Shown piece by piece: positions 24,147 through 31,943 of a stretch of 31,943 nucleotides of DNA. The first letter of the stretch is position 1. Each line of letters opens with the position of its first letter. Made by a program: the position numbers and the translations under genes. Below the pieces are notes generated by a model. The model made no database searches and had not been told where the DNA came from. It saw only the letters and a program-made list of their open reading frames with translations. Source of the stretch: JANNWF01 sp052390415 (GTDB taxonomy: Bacteria > Pseudomonadota > Gammaproteobacteria > Xanthomonadales > Xanthomonadaceae); the NCBI GenBank assembly GCA_052390415.1, contig JBQTGY010000172.1, positions 1-31,943 of the forward strand, written 5' to 3'.

Positions 24147-25018
24147 TAGGGTCGAATTCGCGCGACTCGACGCAAGGTCGCTTCGGCCAGGCGATCCGCC
24201 GCTCCCGGCGCGGTCGCAAAAAACAAGGAAGGTTCAACCAGCTCAAGCTCAAGCACCTTCGGTCCATCGGCCGACGGCAACAGATCGATGCGCGCATAAA
24301 GCGGCGTTTCGAAGGGCAGAGCGGCAAGCACCTGTTGTGCCAGCGCGTGCTCAGGCTCACTGGCGATACGCGGGCCGATGTTCTCGGTGGCGAACAAGTC
24401 GCTGGTCGCTGCGCCGTCGCGTTTCAGCAATGGACCTTTGCGGATCGCATGCGAATAGCGGCCGTCGATGAAGATCATCCCGGTCTCGCCATAGCTGTCG
24501 ACGCCGCTCAGATAGGGTTGCAACAGCACACTGCGCCCACCATCGAGCAAACGCCGCGAGTGCACCATCGCATTCTCGCGTTGGCTGGCCAGATAGCGGT
24601 GCGTGTCGCGCGAGCCAGCGCCGATCGCCGGTTTGATCACGAATTCATCAAAGCGCGGCAACAGTTCGGGATCACCTCCTGGCTCGGCAAAATGCGCCGG
24701 AATGATCGCCACGCCCGACTTCGCGAGATCCGCCAGGTAGTGTTTGTCGCTGCTCCAGCGGACCACGTCCAGGGGGTTCAGCAACACATCCAGCGCACTC
24801 ACCTGCGCGCACCAGGCCAGAAACTCGGCGTGACGCTCGGTGTAATCCCAGGTCGAACGCAGCAGCACCGCCGCATAACGCGACCACGACACCGTAGGAT
24901 CATCCCAAGCTCGCACCTCGGCCGTCGCCCCTTGCCGCGCGAATGCCTCCAGCAGCGGCGTTTGATCGTCGTCGAGACCAGTGGCAGCGATGGCGGTGGC
25001 TAGGCAGATGCGGGTCAT
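24146..25018 (-). CDS. ATP-grasp domain protein
   Basis: 290 residues. ATP-grasp enzymes join a carboxylate to an amine or thiol through an acyl phosphate. The N-terminal part has MTRICLATAIAATGLDDD and VLLRSTWDYTERHAEFLAW; the ATP-grasp fold follows with DEFVIKPAIGAGSRDTHR (about 145-163), LLQPYLSGVDSYGETGMIFIDGRYSHAIRKGP (about 190-221) and YARIDLLP...KVLELELVEPSLFF near the end, carrying the Mg-binding Asp and Glu residues. It resembles the RimK/glutathione-synthetase/DcsG-like group; the substrate is not predictable. The ATG at 25018 avoids the tandem heptamer array that lies directly upstream and stays open in frame. It is upstream of cysD on the same strand by 136 bp. Confidence 0.85.
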   Translation of the reverse strand: MTRICLATAIAATGLDDDQTPLLEAFARQGATAEVRAWDDPTVSWSRYAAVLLRSTWDYTERHAEFLAWCAQVSALDVLLNPLDVVRWSSDKHYLADLAKSGVAIIPAHFAEPGGDPELLPRFDEFVIKPAIGAGSRDTHRYLASQRENAMVHSRRLLDGGRSVLLQPYLSGVDSYGETGMIFIDGRYSHAIRKGPLLKRDGAATSDLFATENIGPRIASEPEHALAQQVLAALPFETPLYARIDLLPSADGPKVLELELVEPSLFFATAPGAADRLAEATLRRVARIRP

Positions 25019-25050
25019 GCTTTTTCGGAACTGGGGACTTGGGACTGGTC

Positions 25051-25092
25051 GGGACTCGGGACTCGGGACTCGGGACTCGGGACTCGGGACTC
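25051..25092 (+). repeat. Tandem heptamer array (GGGACTC)6
   Basis: Six perfect copies of GGGACTC, preceded by degenerate copies from about 25032 and ending GGGAAAA. The array lies 33 bp upstream of the ATP-grasp start codon. A degenerate mirror of it (AGTCCCC units, 25207-25238) lies on the other side of the inverted repeat that follows. Confidence 0.95.
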
Positions 25093-25124
25093 GGGAAAAG
25101 CGTTGCGGCAACAAACTTGCTCAT

Positions 25125-25193
25125 GTGGGAGCGCCGGAAGGCGCGATTGATATTGCGGGGTAGATCCGGATCGCGCCTTTCCGGCGCTCCCAC
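25125..25193. repeat. Inverted repeat with 23/24-bp arms
   Basis: The left arm 25125-25147 (GTGGGAGCGCCGGAA...) is complementary to the right arm 25170-25193 except for one extra base. The loop is 22 bases. It resembles the GTGGGAGC repeats scattered in pseudomonad and Xanthomonad genomes. It is nested between the two heptamer tracts, in the gap between ETF-QO and the ATP-grasp gene. Confidence 0.88.
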
Positions 25194-25206
25194 GATGGCA
25201 TCCTTC

Positions 25207-25238
25207 AGTCCCCAGTCCCCAGCCCCCAGTCCCCAGTC
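25207..25238 (-). repeat. Degenerate AGTCCCC heptamers
   Basis: Four units AGTCCCC, AGTCCCC, AGCCCCC, AGTCCCC, then AGTC. On the minus strand this is GGGGACT, a one-base variant of the plus-strand array at 25051, so the whole 25030-25238 region is roughly mirror-symmetric. It runs into the ETF-QO stop codon (25237-25239). Confidence 0.85.
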
Positions 25239-26838
25239 AAAGATTCGCGTAATTCGGCCCCGCACCGCCCTCCGGCGTCACCCAGGTAATGATCTGATAC
25301 GGGTCCTTCACGTCGCAGGTTTTGCAGTGCACGCAGTTGGCGGCGTTGATCTGCAGGCGGCGCTCGTTGCCGGTGCCGACCATTTCGTACACGCCCGCAG
25401 GACAGAAACGTTCGCAGGGGTTGCCGTATTCCTCGGTGCACTTCGTCAGGCAGATCGAGGTATCGGCTACCTTGAGGTGGACGGGCTGGTCTTCGTCGTG
25501 TTCGGTGGCGGCGAAATAAACGCCGGCCAGGCGGTCGCGGGGCGCCAGCGTTCGGTCGACATAATCACGCTTGGGGGTTTCGTTGGCGCTGAGTTTGGCT
25601 AACGAGTTGTAGTCCGGCTTGTTGCGCCAGGTCCACGGTGAAGCACCCCCGGTCAGGGTTTCCCAACCCGAGTTCAGCAAGCCCACCCACAGACCCTTCT
25701 TGAAACTGGGCTTGATGTTGCGCACACGCTTCAGCTCGCTCATCACCACCGAGCCGCGCAGTTTTGCGTCCCAGCCAACCGGGCTGAGCGAGCCTGCAGA
25801 ATGTTCGGCCGCCAAGATGCCGGAACGAATCGCCTGGTGCGTGCCCTTGATCTTGGGTACGTTGAGCAGGCCAGCGGCGTCACCAATCAACAAGGCACCG
25901 GGCATTTCGACCTTGGGTAATGACTGCCAACCACCGCTGACGATGGCGCGCGCGCCGGCCGAGAGAATGCTGCCGCCTTCCAGCAAGGGTTTGATGGTCG
26001 GATGGTGCTTCCATTGCTGAAAAGCTTCGTAGGGCTGGTACTTCGGGTCGCGATAGTCGAGACCGGAGACATAACCCAGCGCGACCTGATCGCCGGTCAG
26101 GTGATACAGAAAACTGCCGCCGTAAGTGCGCGTATCCGCCGGCCAGCCCAGGGTATGGACGATCTTGCCCGGCGTGCCGCGTCCCGCCGGTAGCTGCCAC
26201 AGCTCCTTGATGCCGATCGAATAACTCTGCGGATCGGACTCGGCATCCAGCGCGTATCGCTTGACCAGTTGTTTGGTCAAATGCCCACGCGCCCCCTCCG
26301 AGAGCACGGTGAGTTTGGCCTTGATGTCGATGCCCTGGGTGTAAGTCGGCTTGTGACTGCCGTCCTTGGCCACACCCATGTCGCCGATGCGCACACCGGC
26401 TACCGATCCATCGTCGTTGAACAAGGGTTCGGCGGCGGCGAAACCGGGGTAGATCTCCACACCCAAGGCTTCGGCCTGCGGTGCCAACCACGCGCACAAC
26501 GCACCCAGGCTGACGATGAAGTTGCCGTGGTTGTTCATCTGCGGCGGCACGATGGGCGACTTGAAGCCGCCGGTTTTGGTCAGAAACCAGAATTCGTCCT
26601 GGGCGGCAGGCACACAAATCGGCGGTGGTGTCTCGCGCCAACCGGGCAACAACTGATCCAAGGGCTGCGGTTCGATCACCGCACCGGACAGAATGTGCGC
26701 GCCGATGGTCGAGGATTTCTCGATCACGCAAACGGTCAGCTCGGGCTTTACCTGTTTGAGGCGGATCGCAAATGCCAGCCCGGCGGGGCCGGCACCCACG
26801 GTCACGACGTCGTATTCCATGCAGTCGCGTTCGCTCAT
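25237..26838 (-). CDS. Electron transfer flavoprotein-ubiquinone oxidoreductase
   Basis: Membrane-associated enzyme with FAD and a 4Fe-4S cluster that moves electrons from reduced ETF to ubiquinone. 533 residues. The FAD fold is YDVVTVGAGPAGLAFAIRLKQ (about 9-29), followed by EKSSTIGAHILSGAVIEP. A second FAD motif is PGALLIGDAAGLLNVPKIKGTHQAI (about 315-340). The ferredoxin-like C-terminus has CTEEYGNPCERFCPAG and NCVHCKTCDVKDP; C479, C502, C505 and C508 are the likely cluster ligands. The start at 26838 is preferred; ATG at 26820 is possible. EtfBA is encoded in the same window on the same strand. Confidence 0.96.
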   Translation of the reverse strand: MSERDCMEYDVVTVGAGPAGLAFAIRLKQVKPELTVCVIEKSSTIGAHILSGAVIEPQPLDQLLPGWRETPPPICVPAAQDEFWFLTKTGGFKSPIVPPQMNNHGNFIVSLGALCAWLAPQAEALGVEIYPGFAAAEPLFNDDGSVAGVRIGDMGVAKDGSHKPTYTQGIDIKAKLTVLSEGARGHLTKQLVKRYALDAESDPQSYSIGIKELWQLPAGRGTPGKIVHTLGWPADTRTYGGSFLYHLTGDQVALGYVSGLDYRDPKYQPYEAFQQWKHHPTIKPLLEGGSILSAGARAIVSGGWQSLPKVEMPGALLIGDAAGLLNVPKIKGTHQAIRSGILAAEHSAGSLSPVGWDAKLRGSVVMSELKRVRNIKPSFKKGLWVGLLNSGWETLTGGASPWTWRNKPDYNSLAKLSANETPKRDYVDRTLAPRDRLAGVYFAATEHDEDQPVHLKVADTSICLTKCTEEYGNPCERFCPAGVYEMVGTGNERRLQINAANCVHCKTCDVKDPYQIITWVTPEGGAGPNYANL

Positions 26839-26871
26839 GGCGCGCTCATTTGCCCAGTTGAGTCAGAGGTG

Positions 26872-26877
26872 ATTATA
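26872..26877 (-). promoter_or_regulatory. -10 box of the ETF-QO gene
   Basis: A perfect TATAAT on the minus strand (ATTATA on plus) in the 118-bp divergent gap, giving an expected start near 26865 and a leader of about 27 bases. No good -35 is at the right spacing. Confidence 0.45.
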
Positions 26878-26956
26878 GGCATCGGCAAACGTCGCGCCGG
26901 CTGCCGCCACGGGTTGTGGATAATGCGGTCTACAAATTCCTCTTCAGACTCCCCCG

Positions 26957-28315
26957 ATGACCGCCATCGACGATTCCGAACTGCGCCACGCTTCGGTGTG
27001 CAGACAACTCCATCTGCTTGCCAGCGGTGAGATCACAGCCACCCGCTTGACCGAGGTTTACCTCGCCGCGATCGAAGCAGAAAACCCCAATCGGCGTGCG
27101 TATTACTGTATCGATGCCGAGGGCGCGCGCTCAGCGGCGGCTGCCTCGGATACTCGCCGAAACGCAGGCAGCACCGTCGGCAGGCTCGACGGGGTGGCCA
27201 TCGCGATCAAAGACAATCTTGATGTGGCGGGCTTGCCGACAACGGCGGGTCTCGCGTCGCGTCGCTCACATCGTGCATCAGCGGATGCATTTGCGGTGGC
27301 GCGATTGCGCGCGGCTGGTGCCGTCATTCTCGGCAAAACCGCACTCGATGAAGCCGCGCTCGGTGCCATGGGCAGCAATGCGGCGTTTGGCAACGTACCC
27401 AACCCGCAGCGGCCCGCGCAGGCATCGGGGGGGTCGTCTTCGGGATCAGCGGTGGCAGTGGCGGCCGGATTGTGCAGTGCAGCGCTGGGTAGCGACACCA
27501 TGGGGTCATTGCGCATTCCCGCGGCGTTTTGCGACATCTACGCGCTGCGGCCCACACTCGGCGAGGTGTCTTGCAGCGGCTTGTGGCCGGCTTTGCCGCG
27601 GCTCGATGTGGTCGGGCCAATCACGCGCTCGTTGGATGACCTGAACGTATTGCTGCAAGTATTGGCCGCGCATGATCCCGCCGATCCGCGCTCGCGTCGA
27701 CGTCGCGTGCCGCTGGCGTTGCCGGATTGGGAGCCGAGTCGATTGAAGAGTGGCGTGGCTTCGCAGTTGGCGGCTTTGGGCGCCGATTCTGTGATAACTG
27801 CCGCATTTGGATCGGCGTTGGAGCGCCTGCAACCGTTGCTCGGCGAGCGTCGTGAAGTGGCGCTGACCGAGTTTGGCTTGCCGCGTCTGCGCCGATCCGC
27901 GTTGTTGATGATGGAGGCGGGACTGGCCGCGTCGGATCCAGAAGACCTGATCGAGCTTTCCAGCGAGCGGCGACAGATGCTCGCTTTTGCCGCCGGAAAG
28001 TCGGCGGTCGACTATGCGCGCGCGGATCGATTGCTAGATGCCGCCGTTGTTTCGATGCGCCGTTTGTTTGATTCGGTCGACGTGCTCGTGTTGCCAACCG
28101 TGCCGGTACCGCCGCCGTTATTGGCGGCCGTTGAGCCAGCCAACCTGGCCGACTTCACCGCCTTGGCGAGCATCGCCGGTTGCCCAGCGCTGAGTTTGCC
28201 CCTGGGCGCTGGAATCGGATTGCAGCTGGTGGGTCCACCCGGCAGTGACCTGCGTTTGTTGGAGCTTGGGCAGGTCGCGGCGGCGTTGATCGAGGCACCC
28301 GAACTGGGCGGATAG
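26957..28315 (+). CDS. Amidase-signature family hydrolase
   Basis: 452 residues. The Ser-cisSer-Lys triad of the family is seen: K85 in AIAIKDNLD, the glycine/serine loop GGSSSGSAVAVAAG (158-171) and the nucleophile S184 in GSDTMGSLRIPAAF. Other family features are LDGVAIAIKDN, AVILGKTALDE and ALRPTLGEVSCSGLWPALPRLDVVGPITRS. It hydrolyses an amide; the substrate is unknown. It is shorter than GatA and no gatB or gatC is nearby, so it is not the tRNA amidotransferase subunit. AtzF-like or aryl-amidase-like activities are possible. It starts 12 bp after a CCCCCG stretch with no clear ribosome site and is followed by the AlkB gene after 9 bp. Confidence 0.9.
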   Translation: MTAIDDSELRHASVCRQLHLLASGEITATRLTEVYLAAIEAENPNRRAYYCIDAEGARSAAAASDTRRNAGSTVGRLDGVAIAIKDNLDVAGLPTTAGLASRRSHRASADAFAVARLRAAGAVILGKTALDEAALGAMGSNAAFGNVPNPQRPAQASGGSSSGSAVAVAAGLCSAALGSDTMGSLRIPAAFCDIYALRPTLGEVSCSGLWPALPRLDVVGPITRSLDDLNVLLQVLAAHDPADPRSRRRRVPLALPDWEPSRLKSGVASQLAALGADSVITAAFGSALERLQPLLGERREVALTEFGLPRLRRSALLMMEAGLAASDPEDLIELSSERRQMLAFAAGKSAVDYARADRLLDAAVVSMRRLFDSVDVLVLPTVPVPPPLLAAVEPANLADFTALASIAGCPALSLPLGAGIGLQLVGPPGSDLRLLELGQVAAALIEAPELGG

Positions 28316-28324
28316 GGCATTCAG

Positions 28325-28933
28325 ATGGCAATGTCCCGGATTGACTTGCGGTCAGCCTCGCTCTGTTTTGATCCCGAGTTTCTGGCTTTCGACGCAGCCA
28401 GCACTGCGTTCGACGAACTCGACGCGGAAATTCGCTGGGAACAGCATCACGTCCGTCTGTTTGGCCGTGATGTGCCCGCGCCACGCATGAGCTGCTGGAT
28501 TGGCGATAGCGATGCCAGCTACACCTATTCGCGTATCCGCTTCGAGCCGCGCCCTTGGCCGAGCAGCGTGTTGCGGGTCAAGCAACTCGTCGAAGCCACT
28601 GTTTCGGCTCGCTTCAATTCCGTGCTTGCCAATCGTTATCGAAACGGTGCGGACGGTATGGGTTGGCACGCCGACGACGAGCCTGAACTCGGCCCACAGC
28701 CCATCATCGCTTCGCTTAGCCTCGGCAGCAGTCGCCGCTTTTTGCTGCGCAATCGAAACCTCCCGCGAAATCGCTTGGCGCTGCTGCTGACCCATGGCAG
28801 CCTGCTGGTCATGCGCGGCGATACTCAAACGCACTATCAGCACGCAGTACCGCGCACCGCCAAACCCTGCGGCGCGCGGATCAATCTCACCTTTCGCCAG
28901 ATTCAGACACCCGCGGCTGCGACCGCCAGCTGA
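28325..28933 (+). CDS. AlkB-family Fe(II)/2-oxoglutarate dioxygenase
   Basis: 202 residues, close in size and sequence to ALKBH2/3-type bacterial AlkB proteins that remove methyl groups from damaged DNA or RNA bases. The iron ligands are H115 and D117 (GWHADDE) and H173 (YQHAVPRT); the 2-oxoglutarate-binding arginines are in RINLTFR (185, 191). FNSVLANRYRNGADGMGWHADDE and PIIASLSLGSSRRFLLR are standard segments. ATG at 28325 or 28331 could start it. It follows the amidase by 9 bp, so the two are probably cotranscribed although no functional link is obvious. Confidence 0.94.
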   Translation: MAMSRIDLRSASLCFDPEFLAFDAASTAFDELDAEIRWEQHHVRLFGRDVPAPRMSCWIGDSDASYTYSRIRFEPRPWPSSVLRVKQLVEATVSARFNSVLANRYRNGADGMGWHADDEPELGPQPIIASLSLGSSRRFLLRNRNLPRNRLALLLTHGSLLVMRGDTQTHYQHAVPRTAKPCGARINLTFRQIQTPAAATAS

Positions 28934-29022
28934 ACGCAACTCGGCAATGCCGATGACCCTTCGGAAGTTTTGTAGCAAGCTGCCCGCCCGCGCGCTGCTC
29001 AGGCGCACCCGCGCCGTTGCCC

Positions 29023-30252
29023 ATGACTGACGCCAGCTTCGCCGACCGCATCGATTTCGTCTGCCAGCTGGCCCGCCGTCTGCACGCCTATGGCACCACG
29101 GCGCAACGGCTGGAAGGCGCGATATGTGCGGTTTCCACGCGCCTGCAGCTGGTCTGCGACCCGTGGTCGAACCCCACCGGCCTGCTGCTGTCGTTTGCCG
29201 ACGGTCGCACGGGGCGCGACGGCGTCGAAACCACGCGCGTGATCCGCTTGCAACCGGGCGACATCGATCTGCGCAAGCTCTGCCAAGCCGACGACATTGC
29301 CGAACGTGTATTGCGCGGCGAAATCGGTCTCGCTGAAGGCTCGCGTGCCTTGCAGGCGTTGGATGTAGCGCCTGGGCAACGCGGCCGATGGTTGATGGCG
29401 TTCAGCTTTGGTCTGACATCGGCCAGCGTGGCAACCCTGCTGCATACCGGTTGGGCTGCGATCATCACCGCTGCCTGCGTGGGATGGCTGATCGGAGGTT
29501 TGGCCTTGCTCGGGGCCGATCGACCACGCCTGGCCGAGGCCTTGGACGCCTTGTCGGCGATGGTCGCCACCTTGGTGGTATTGGCGGTGGCGCACTACGT
29601 GGTGCCGCTGGCGGTGCAATCGGTGGTGATGGCCGCGTTGATCGTGTTGTTGCCGGGCCTGTCGCTTACCAACGCCGTTTCCGAACTTTCCAGTCAGCAT
29701 CTGGTTTCAGGCACGGCGCGTTTTGCAGGTGCGATGGCCACCTTGCTAAAACTGACGTTTGGAACGGTCGCGGGCACCCAGATTGCACACTTGCTGGGCT
29801 GGGTGGCCGTGGAACCATTGCCCGCCGCGCAGCCCATGATGCTTGAATGGGTGGCGCTGTTGGTGGGTTCTTATGCGTTTGCAGTGTTGTTCCGCGCTGA
29901 CCGCCGCGATTATTTGCTGGTGATGGCGTCCGCATGGCTGGGGTACTTGACCACCCGTTATGCCGGCGCTGCCTTGGGCAGCGAAGCAGGTGTGTTCATC
30001 GCTGGCATCGTGGTGGGTGCAGTCTCCAATCTTTACGCGCGAAGTTTCAATCGACCCGGTGCGCTGGTTCGGGTGCCGGGCATAATCTTGTTGGTGCCTG
30101 GCAGCGTTGGATTTCGCAGCCTGAATTTCGCGTTGGAGCGTGACGTGCTTCTCAGTTTGGATACAGGCTTCGCGCTGATTGCCTTGCTGATATCCCTGGT
30201 TGCAGGTTTGCTATTCGGCAACCTCTTGATTCCTGCGCGGCGAAATCTGTAG
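29023..30252 (+). CDS. ThrE-family threonine/serine exporter
   Basis: 409 residues. The N-terminal soluble part (about 1-115) has FVCQLARRLHAYGTTAQRLEGAI and SRALQALDVAPGQRGRW, typical of the YjjP/ThrE domain. About ten membrane helices follow, with TSASVATLLHTGWAAIITAACVGWLIG, VVMAALIVLLPGLSLTNAVSELSSQHLVSGTARF and the C-terminal ThrE_2/YjjB half ending VPGIILLVPGSVGFRSL. This is the single-chain form in which the two halves, separate in E. coli as YjjP and YjjB (a succinate exporter), are fused as in Corynebacterium ThrE. The ATG at 29023 is chosen over a TTG six bases upstream. The substrate could be threonine/serine or a dicarboxylate. Confidence 0.92.
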   Translation: MTDASFADRIDFVCQLARRLHAYGTTAQRLEGAICAVSTRLQLVCDPWSNPTGLLLSFADGRTGRDGVETTRVIRLQPGDIDLRKLCQADDIAERVLRGEIGLAEGSRALQALDVAPGQRGRWLMAFSFGLTSASVATLLHTGWAAIITAACVGWLIGGLALLGADRPRLAEALDALSAMVATLVVLAVAHYVVPLAVQSVVMAALIVLLPGLSLTNAVSELSSQHLVSGTARFAGAMATLLKLTFGTVAGTQIAHLLGWVAVEPLPAAQPMMLEWVALLVGSYAFAVLFRADRRDYLLVMASAWLGYLTTRYAGAALGSEAGVFIAGIVVGAVSNLYARSFNRPGALVRVPGIILLVPGSVGFRSLNFALERDVLLSLDTGFALIALLISLVAGLLFGNLLIPARRNL

Positions 30253-30427
30253 CGCATTTCCTCAGCTGGTGTGTGGCCCGCCTTGCTGACCGCCGGTCGG
30301 CATCCTGTCTGGCCAACGCTGCAGCAACGGAGCCAGTTCATACGCGCAGCATATGACCTTGCTCCGCTGGCTTGTCTGCAAAGGTCGGGAAACCACGCCA
30401 GCCTCTCCGTTATTTGTAAAACTCTGT

Positions 30428-30751
30428 TTAAATCTTGAAATCGTCGCGGGTTTTACCGCCAGCAATGGCCGCCTCCATCCACCGCGGCTGTTTGCCCCGG
30501 CCGGACCAAGTTTCTGTCGGATTGCTGGTATTGCGGTATTTGGCTTCGACTTTCTTGCGGGGAACATCAGCGGCAGGCTTTGAAAAGCCGAACAATTCTT
30601 CGATGGTATAGCCCGCTTCTTTGGCCATGGCGGTGATACTGCGACGAACTTCGCCGATCTGCTCGCGCTGTTTGCGTTTTTGTTGCTCACTGGCAGCGGC
30701 GATCAAGGCGGCAAGTTCGGCCTGCGACATTTGGCTCAGATCAATCGACAT
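30428..30751 (-). CDS. H-NS family DNA-binding protein
   Basis: 107 residues. Residues 1-50 are an oligomerising coiled coil (QAELAALIAAASEQQKRKQREQIGEVRRSITAMAKEAGY). Residues 70-107 are the H-NS DNA-binding domain YRNTSNPTETWSGRGKQPRW with the AT-hook-like WSGRGKQPRW at 82-91. It should silence AT-rich DNA. The ATG at 30751 follows TTGGAG; the frame is open further upstream without a start of similar quality. A single-gene unit. No MvaT-type features are present. It resembles the Xanthomonas H-NS/Xrv group. Confidence 0.94.
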   Translation of the reverse strand: MSIDLSQMSQAELAALIAAASEQQKRKQREQIGEVRRSITAMAKEAGYTIEELFGFSKPAADVPRKKVEAKYRNTSNPTETWSGRGKQPRWMEAAIAGGKTRDDFKI

Positions 30752-30973
30752 AGCACTTGCTCCAATCAAAGGGTTTCCCGGTGGCACCGGTGTGCCCAAG
30801 TATTGCAGTGGCATTCGTATTAAGTAAATACCAAATGCACGGCCTCCAGAACCACCTGCCCGCGAAACTACAGCGGAAATCGGTTGCGCGCCGCCACCTG
30901 CTGCTTGCCCTTCCGTGGGCCTGCACGTATGTTGAGCGTTGAACCTTCTGCCGCGACGATTAGTGACTGACTC

Positions 30974-31816
30974 ATGGGCCTGCTCGACGAACTAGAAGAG
31001 GAAGCGCAGCGTCGCCGGGCCGAGGAGGAGCAGCGGCGCACCGAGTTGAGTGCCCGCGAGGCGCAATGGAACGAGCGCATCGAGCCAGCGATGCGTGAGC
31101 TTGAGCGCTACCTCACGCAACTCACCGAGCAATTGACCTACCTGAAGAAAAGCGCACGGGTGGTATACAACGTGGTCGGTTATGGCGACGTGGTCGCCTA
31201 TGTCGAGCCGGTGTATACCCTGGTCGGTCGCGCACCCAATAAAACCAGCTATGAGATAGCACTAAGCTTCTCGGCGATTATCGCCAGCGACGAATGCCCG
31301 TTGCTGCAAGGCGAGACTGGTACGCGGCTCAAAAGCCTGATCAGCGTCCTTCAACAATTGCGGATCAGCGGCTTGAGCGATGTGCGCAAGAATCCCAATG
31401 GCGAAATTATCGCAGCGCGAATACAGGCCAAAGGCAAGATCCCGTTGGCACTGACCGCCAGCGCCGATCAGGAGTCCGGCGCGATTCGACTGCTATTCAC
31501 CAACTTCGAAGGCTTGGGGCAGAGCTCGCGGAACTTTCGTGTTGAGCAACTTGACACCGCGTTTTGTGACGCCCTCGGGCGATTCATTGCGCGCGACGAA
31601 TTGAATTTTGCCCAGGAAGCCGTCGACGAAGATTTGCGCAGGCTGCTGAAGACACGGCTGCAGCGCGACAGCATCAAGCGCGAATGGGAAACCAAATTGT
31701 CGCGACAGCTTGCTGCCGACGAGAGCAAGGCGCTGGATAGTCTGGATCCTTCGTTGCGCCCGGGCAGCCTGGTCGGGCGGATCAAGCTATTCTCGAAGCG
31801 CCTGATCGGCCGCTAG
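30974..31816 (+). CDS. Unrecognised protein with N-terminal coiled coil
   Basis: 280 residues, cytoplasmic. Residues 1-60 are highly charged and heptad-like (LLDELEEEAQRRRAEEEQRRTEL, then ERIEPAMRELERYLTQLTEQLTYLKK), a coiled coil. Residues 65-215 seem a mixed alpha/beta domain containing VVYNVVGYGDVVAYVEPVYTLVGRAPNKTSYEI and SAIIASDECPLLQGETG. The C-terminal 60 residues are again basic-helical (RRLLKTRLQRDSIKREWETKLSRQL). I do not recognise a family. The ATG at 30974 has a weak upstream region. It stands apart from its neighbours. Confidence 0.75.
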   Translation: MGLLDELEEEAQRRRAEEEQRRTELSAREAQWNERIEPAMRELERYLTQLTEQLTYLKKSARVVYNVVGYGDVVAYVEPVYTLVGRAPNKTSYEIALSFSAIIASDECPLLQGETGTRLKSLISVLQQLRISGLSDVRKNPNGEIIAARIQAKGKIPLALTASADQESGAIRLLFTNFEGLGQSSRNFRVEQLDTAFCDALGRFIARDELNFAQEAVDEDLRRLLKTRLQRDSIKREWETKLSRQLAADESKALDSLDPSLRPGSLVGRIKLFSKRLIGR

Positions 31817-31884
31817 CCCCCCGGGTTCCGCAGCTAATCGCGTAAACCATTGATATCTCTGTCCTCGGACAGCGAAAAATGACA

Positions 31885-31943
31885 CTACAGGCTGGATTTC
31901 GCGGGTGCTGGGAGCTTGAGTGCCTCGAACAGGTCGATCTGCT
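31885..31943 (-). CDS. C-terminal end of a gene running off the window
   Basis: 18 codons and a TAG stop, reading QIDLFEALKLPAPAKSSL. Codon use resembles the neighbouring genes. QIDLF matches the pentapeptide by which proteins bind the DNA polymerase sliding clamp (QxxLF-type), often found at the very C-terminus of repair and replication proteins. Too short to name; it converges on the gene at 30974. Confidence 0.4.
   Translation of the reverse strand, partial: QIDLFEALKLPAPAKSSL

Noticed and set aside
25051..25092. CRISPR-like short repeat array
   Set aside because: Units are 7 bp and contiguous, with no spacers and no cas genes.
26957..28315. GatA subunit of the Glu-tRNA(Gln) amidotransferase
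   Set aside because: No gatB or gatC nearby and sequence shorter and divergent from GatA; left as a general amidase.

Overview
The window is high-GC chromosomal DNA from a gammaproteobacterium, most likely a member of Lysobacterales (Xanthomonadales), perhaps Rhodanobacteraceae or a relative. The reasons are the gene set (fused cysNC next to cysD, H-NS with a WSGRGKQPRW tail, a DUF1501/DUF1800 pair, YaeQ, dbpA, ETF plus ETF-QO) and the intergenic repeats, which resemble those littering Xanthomonad genomes. No phage, plasmid, CRISPR or transposase gene is visible. Placement rests on recognition of families only; no search was run.

Layout: tRNA-Thr(UGU) and an arginase (171-1242); a secreted protein of unknown function (1315-2151, minus); trpS (2271-3626); an S4/RsuA-family pseudouridine synthase (3660-4364, minus); a DUF1800-DUF1501 export pair (4431-7611, minus); an RcnB-like periplasmic protein (7758-8630, minus); a 32-residue lysine-rich protein (8937-9035, minus); two small membrane proteins, the second divergent from an MmyB-like XRE regulator with a perfect palindromic operator between them (9124-10979); YaeQ and a small membrane protein (11040-11857).

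Positions 11858-12624 hold no credible gene. They carry an inverted pair of repeats of about 90 bp around a CAG/CAA triplet tract, plus several near-palindromes. Then come a YhiN-type flavoprotein (12625-13806), convergent with a dbpA-YkgJ pair, a DUF1993 protein, a 168-bp MITE-like element, and etfB-etfA separated by a three-hairpin repeat.

The most coherent functional block is a sulfur region, 18482-24009. A BigR/SqrR-type ArsR repressor with two cysteines (20817-21215) is divergent from a tightly packed operon: a persulfide-dioxygenase-type metallo-beta-lactamase, two half-size YeeE/YedE transporters joined by ATGA overlaps, and an exported phosphatase-fold protein. The regulator runs tail to tail into cysD-cysNC (sulfate activation), with the two stop codons overlapping. 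In described BigR operons the phosphatase-like domain and the metallo-beta-lactamase domain are one protein (Blh); here they are two genes and the first appears to be secreted. This arrangement is the best candidate in the window for something not fully described.

After that come an ATP-grasp ligase, a heptanucleotide tandem array with an inverted repeat, ETF-ubiquinone oxidoreductase (the electron acceptor for the EtfBA encoded 7 kb away), an amidase-signature hydrolase, an AlkB-type dioxygenase, a ThrE-family exporter, an H-NS protein, an unrecognised coiled-coil protein and the C-terminal end of one more gene at the right edge. Most of the window is ordinary housekeeping; the novelty lies in the repeats and the sulfur block.
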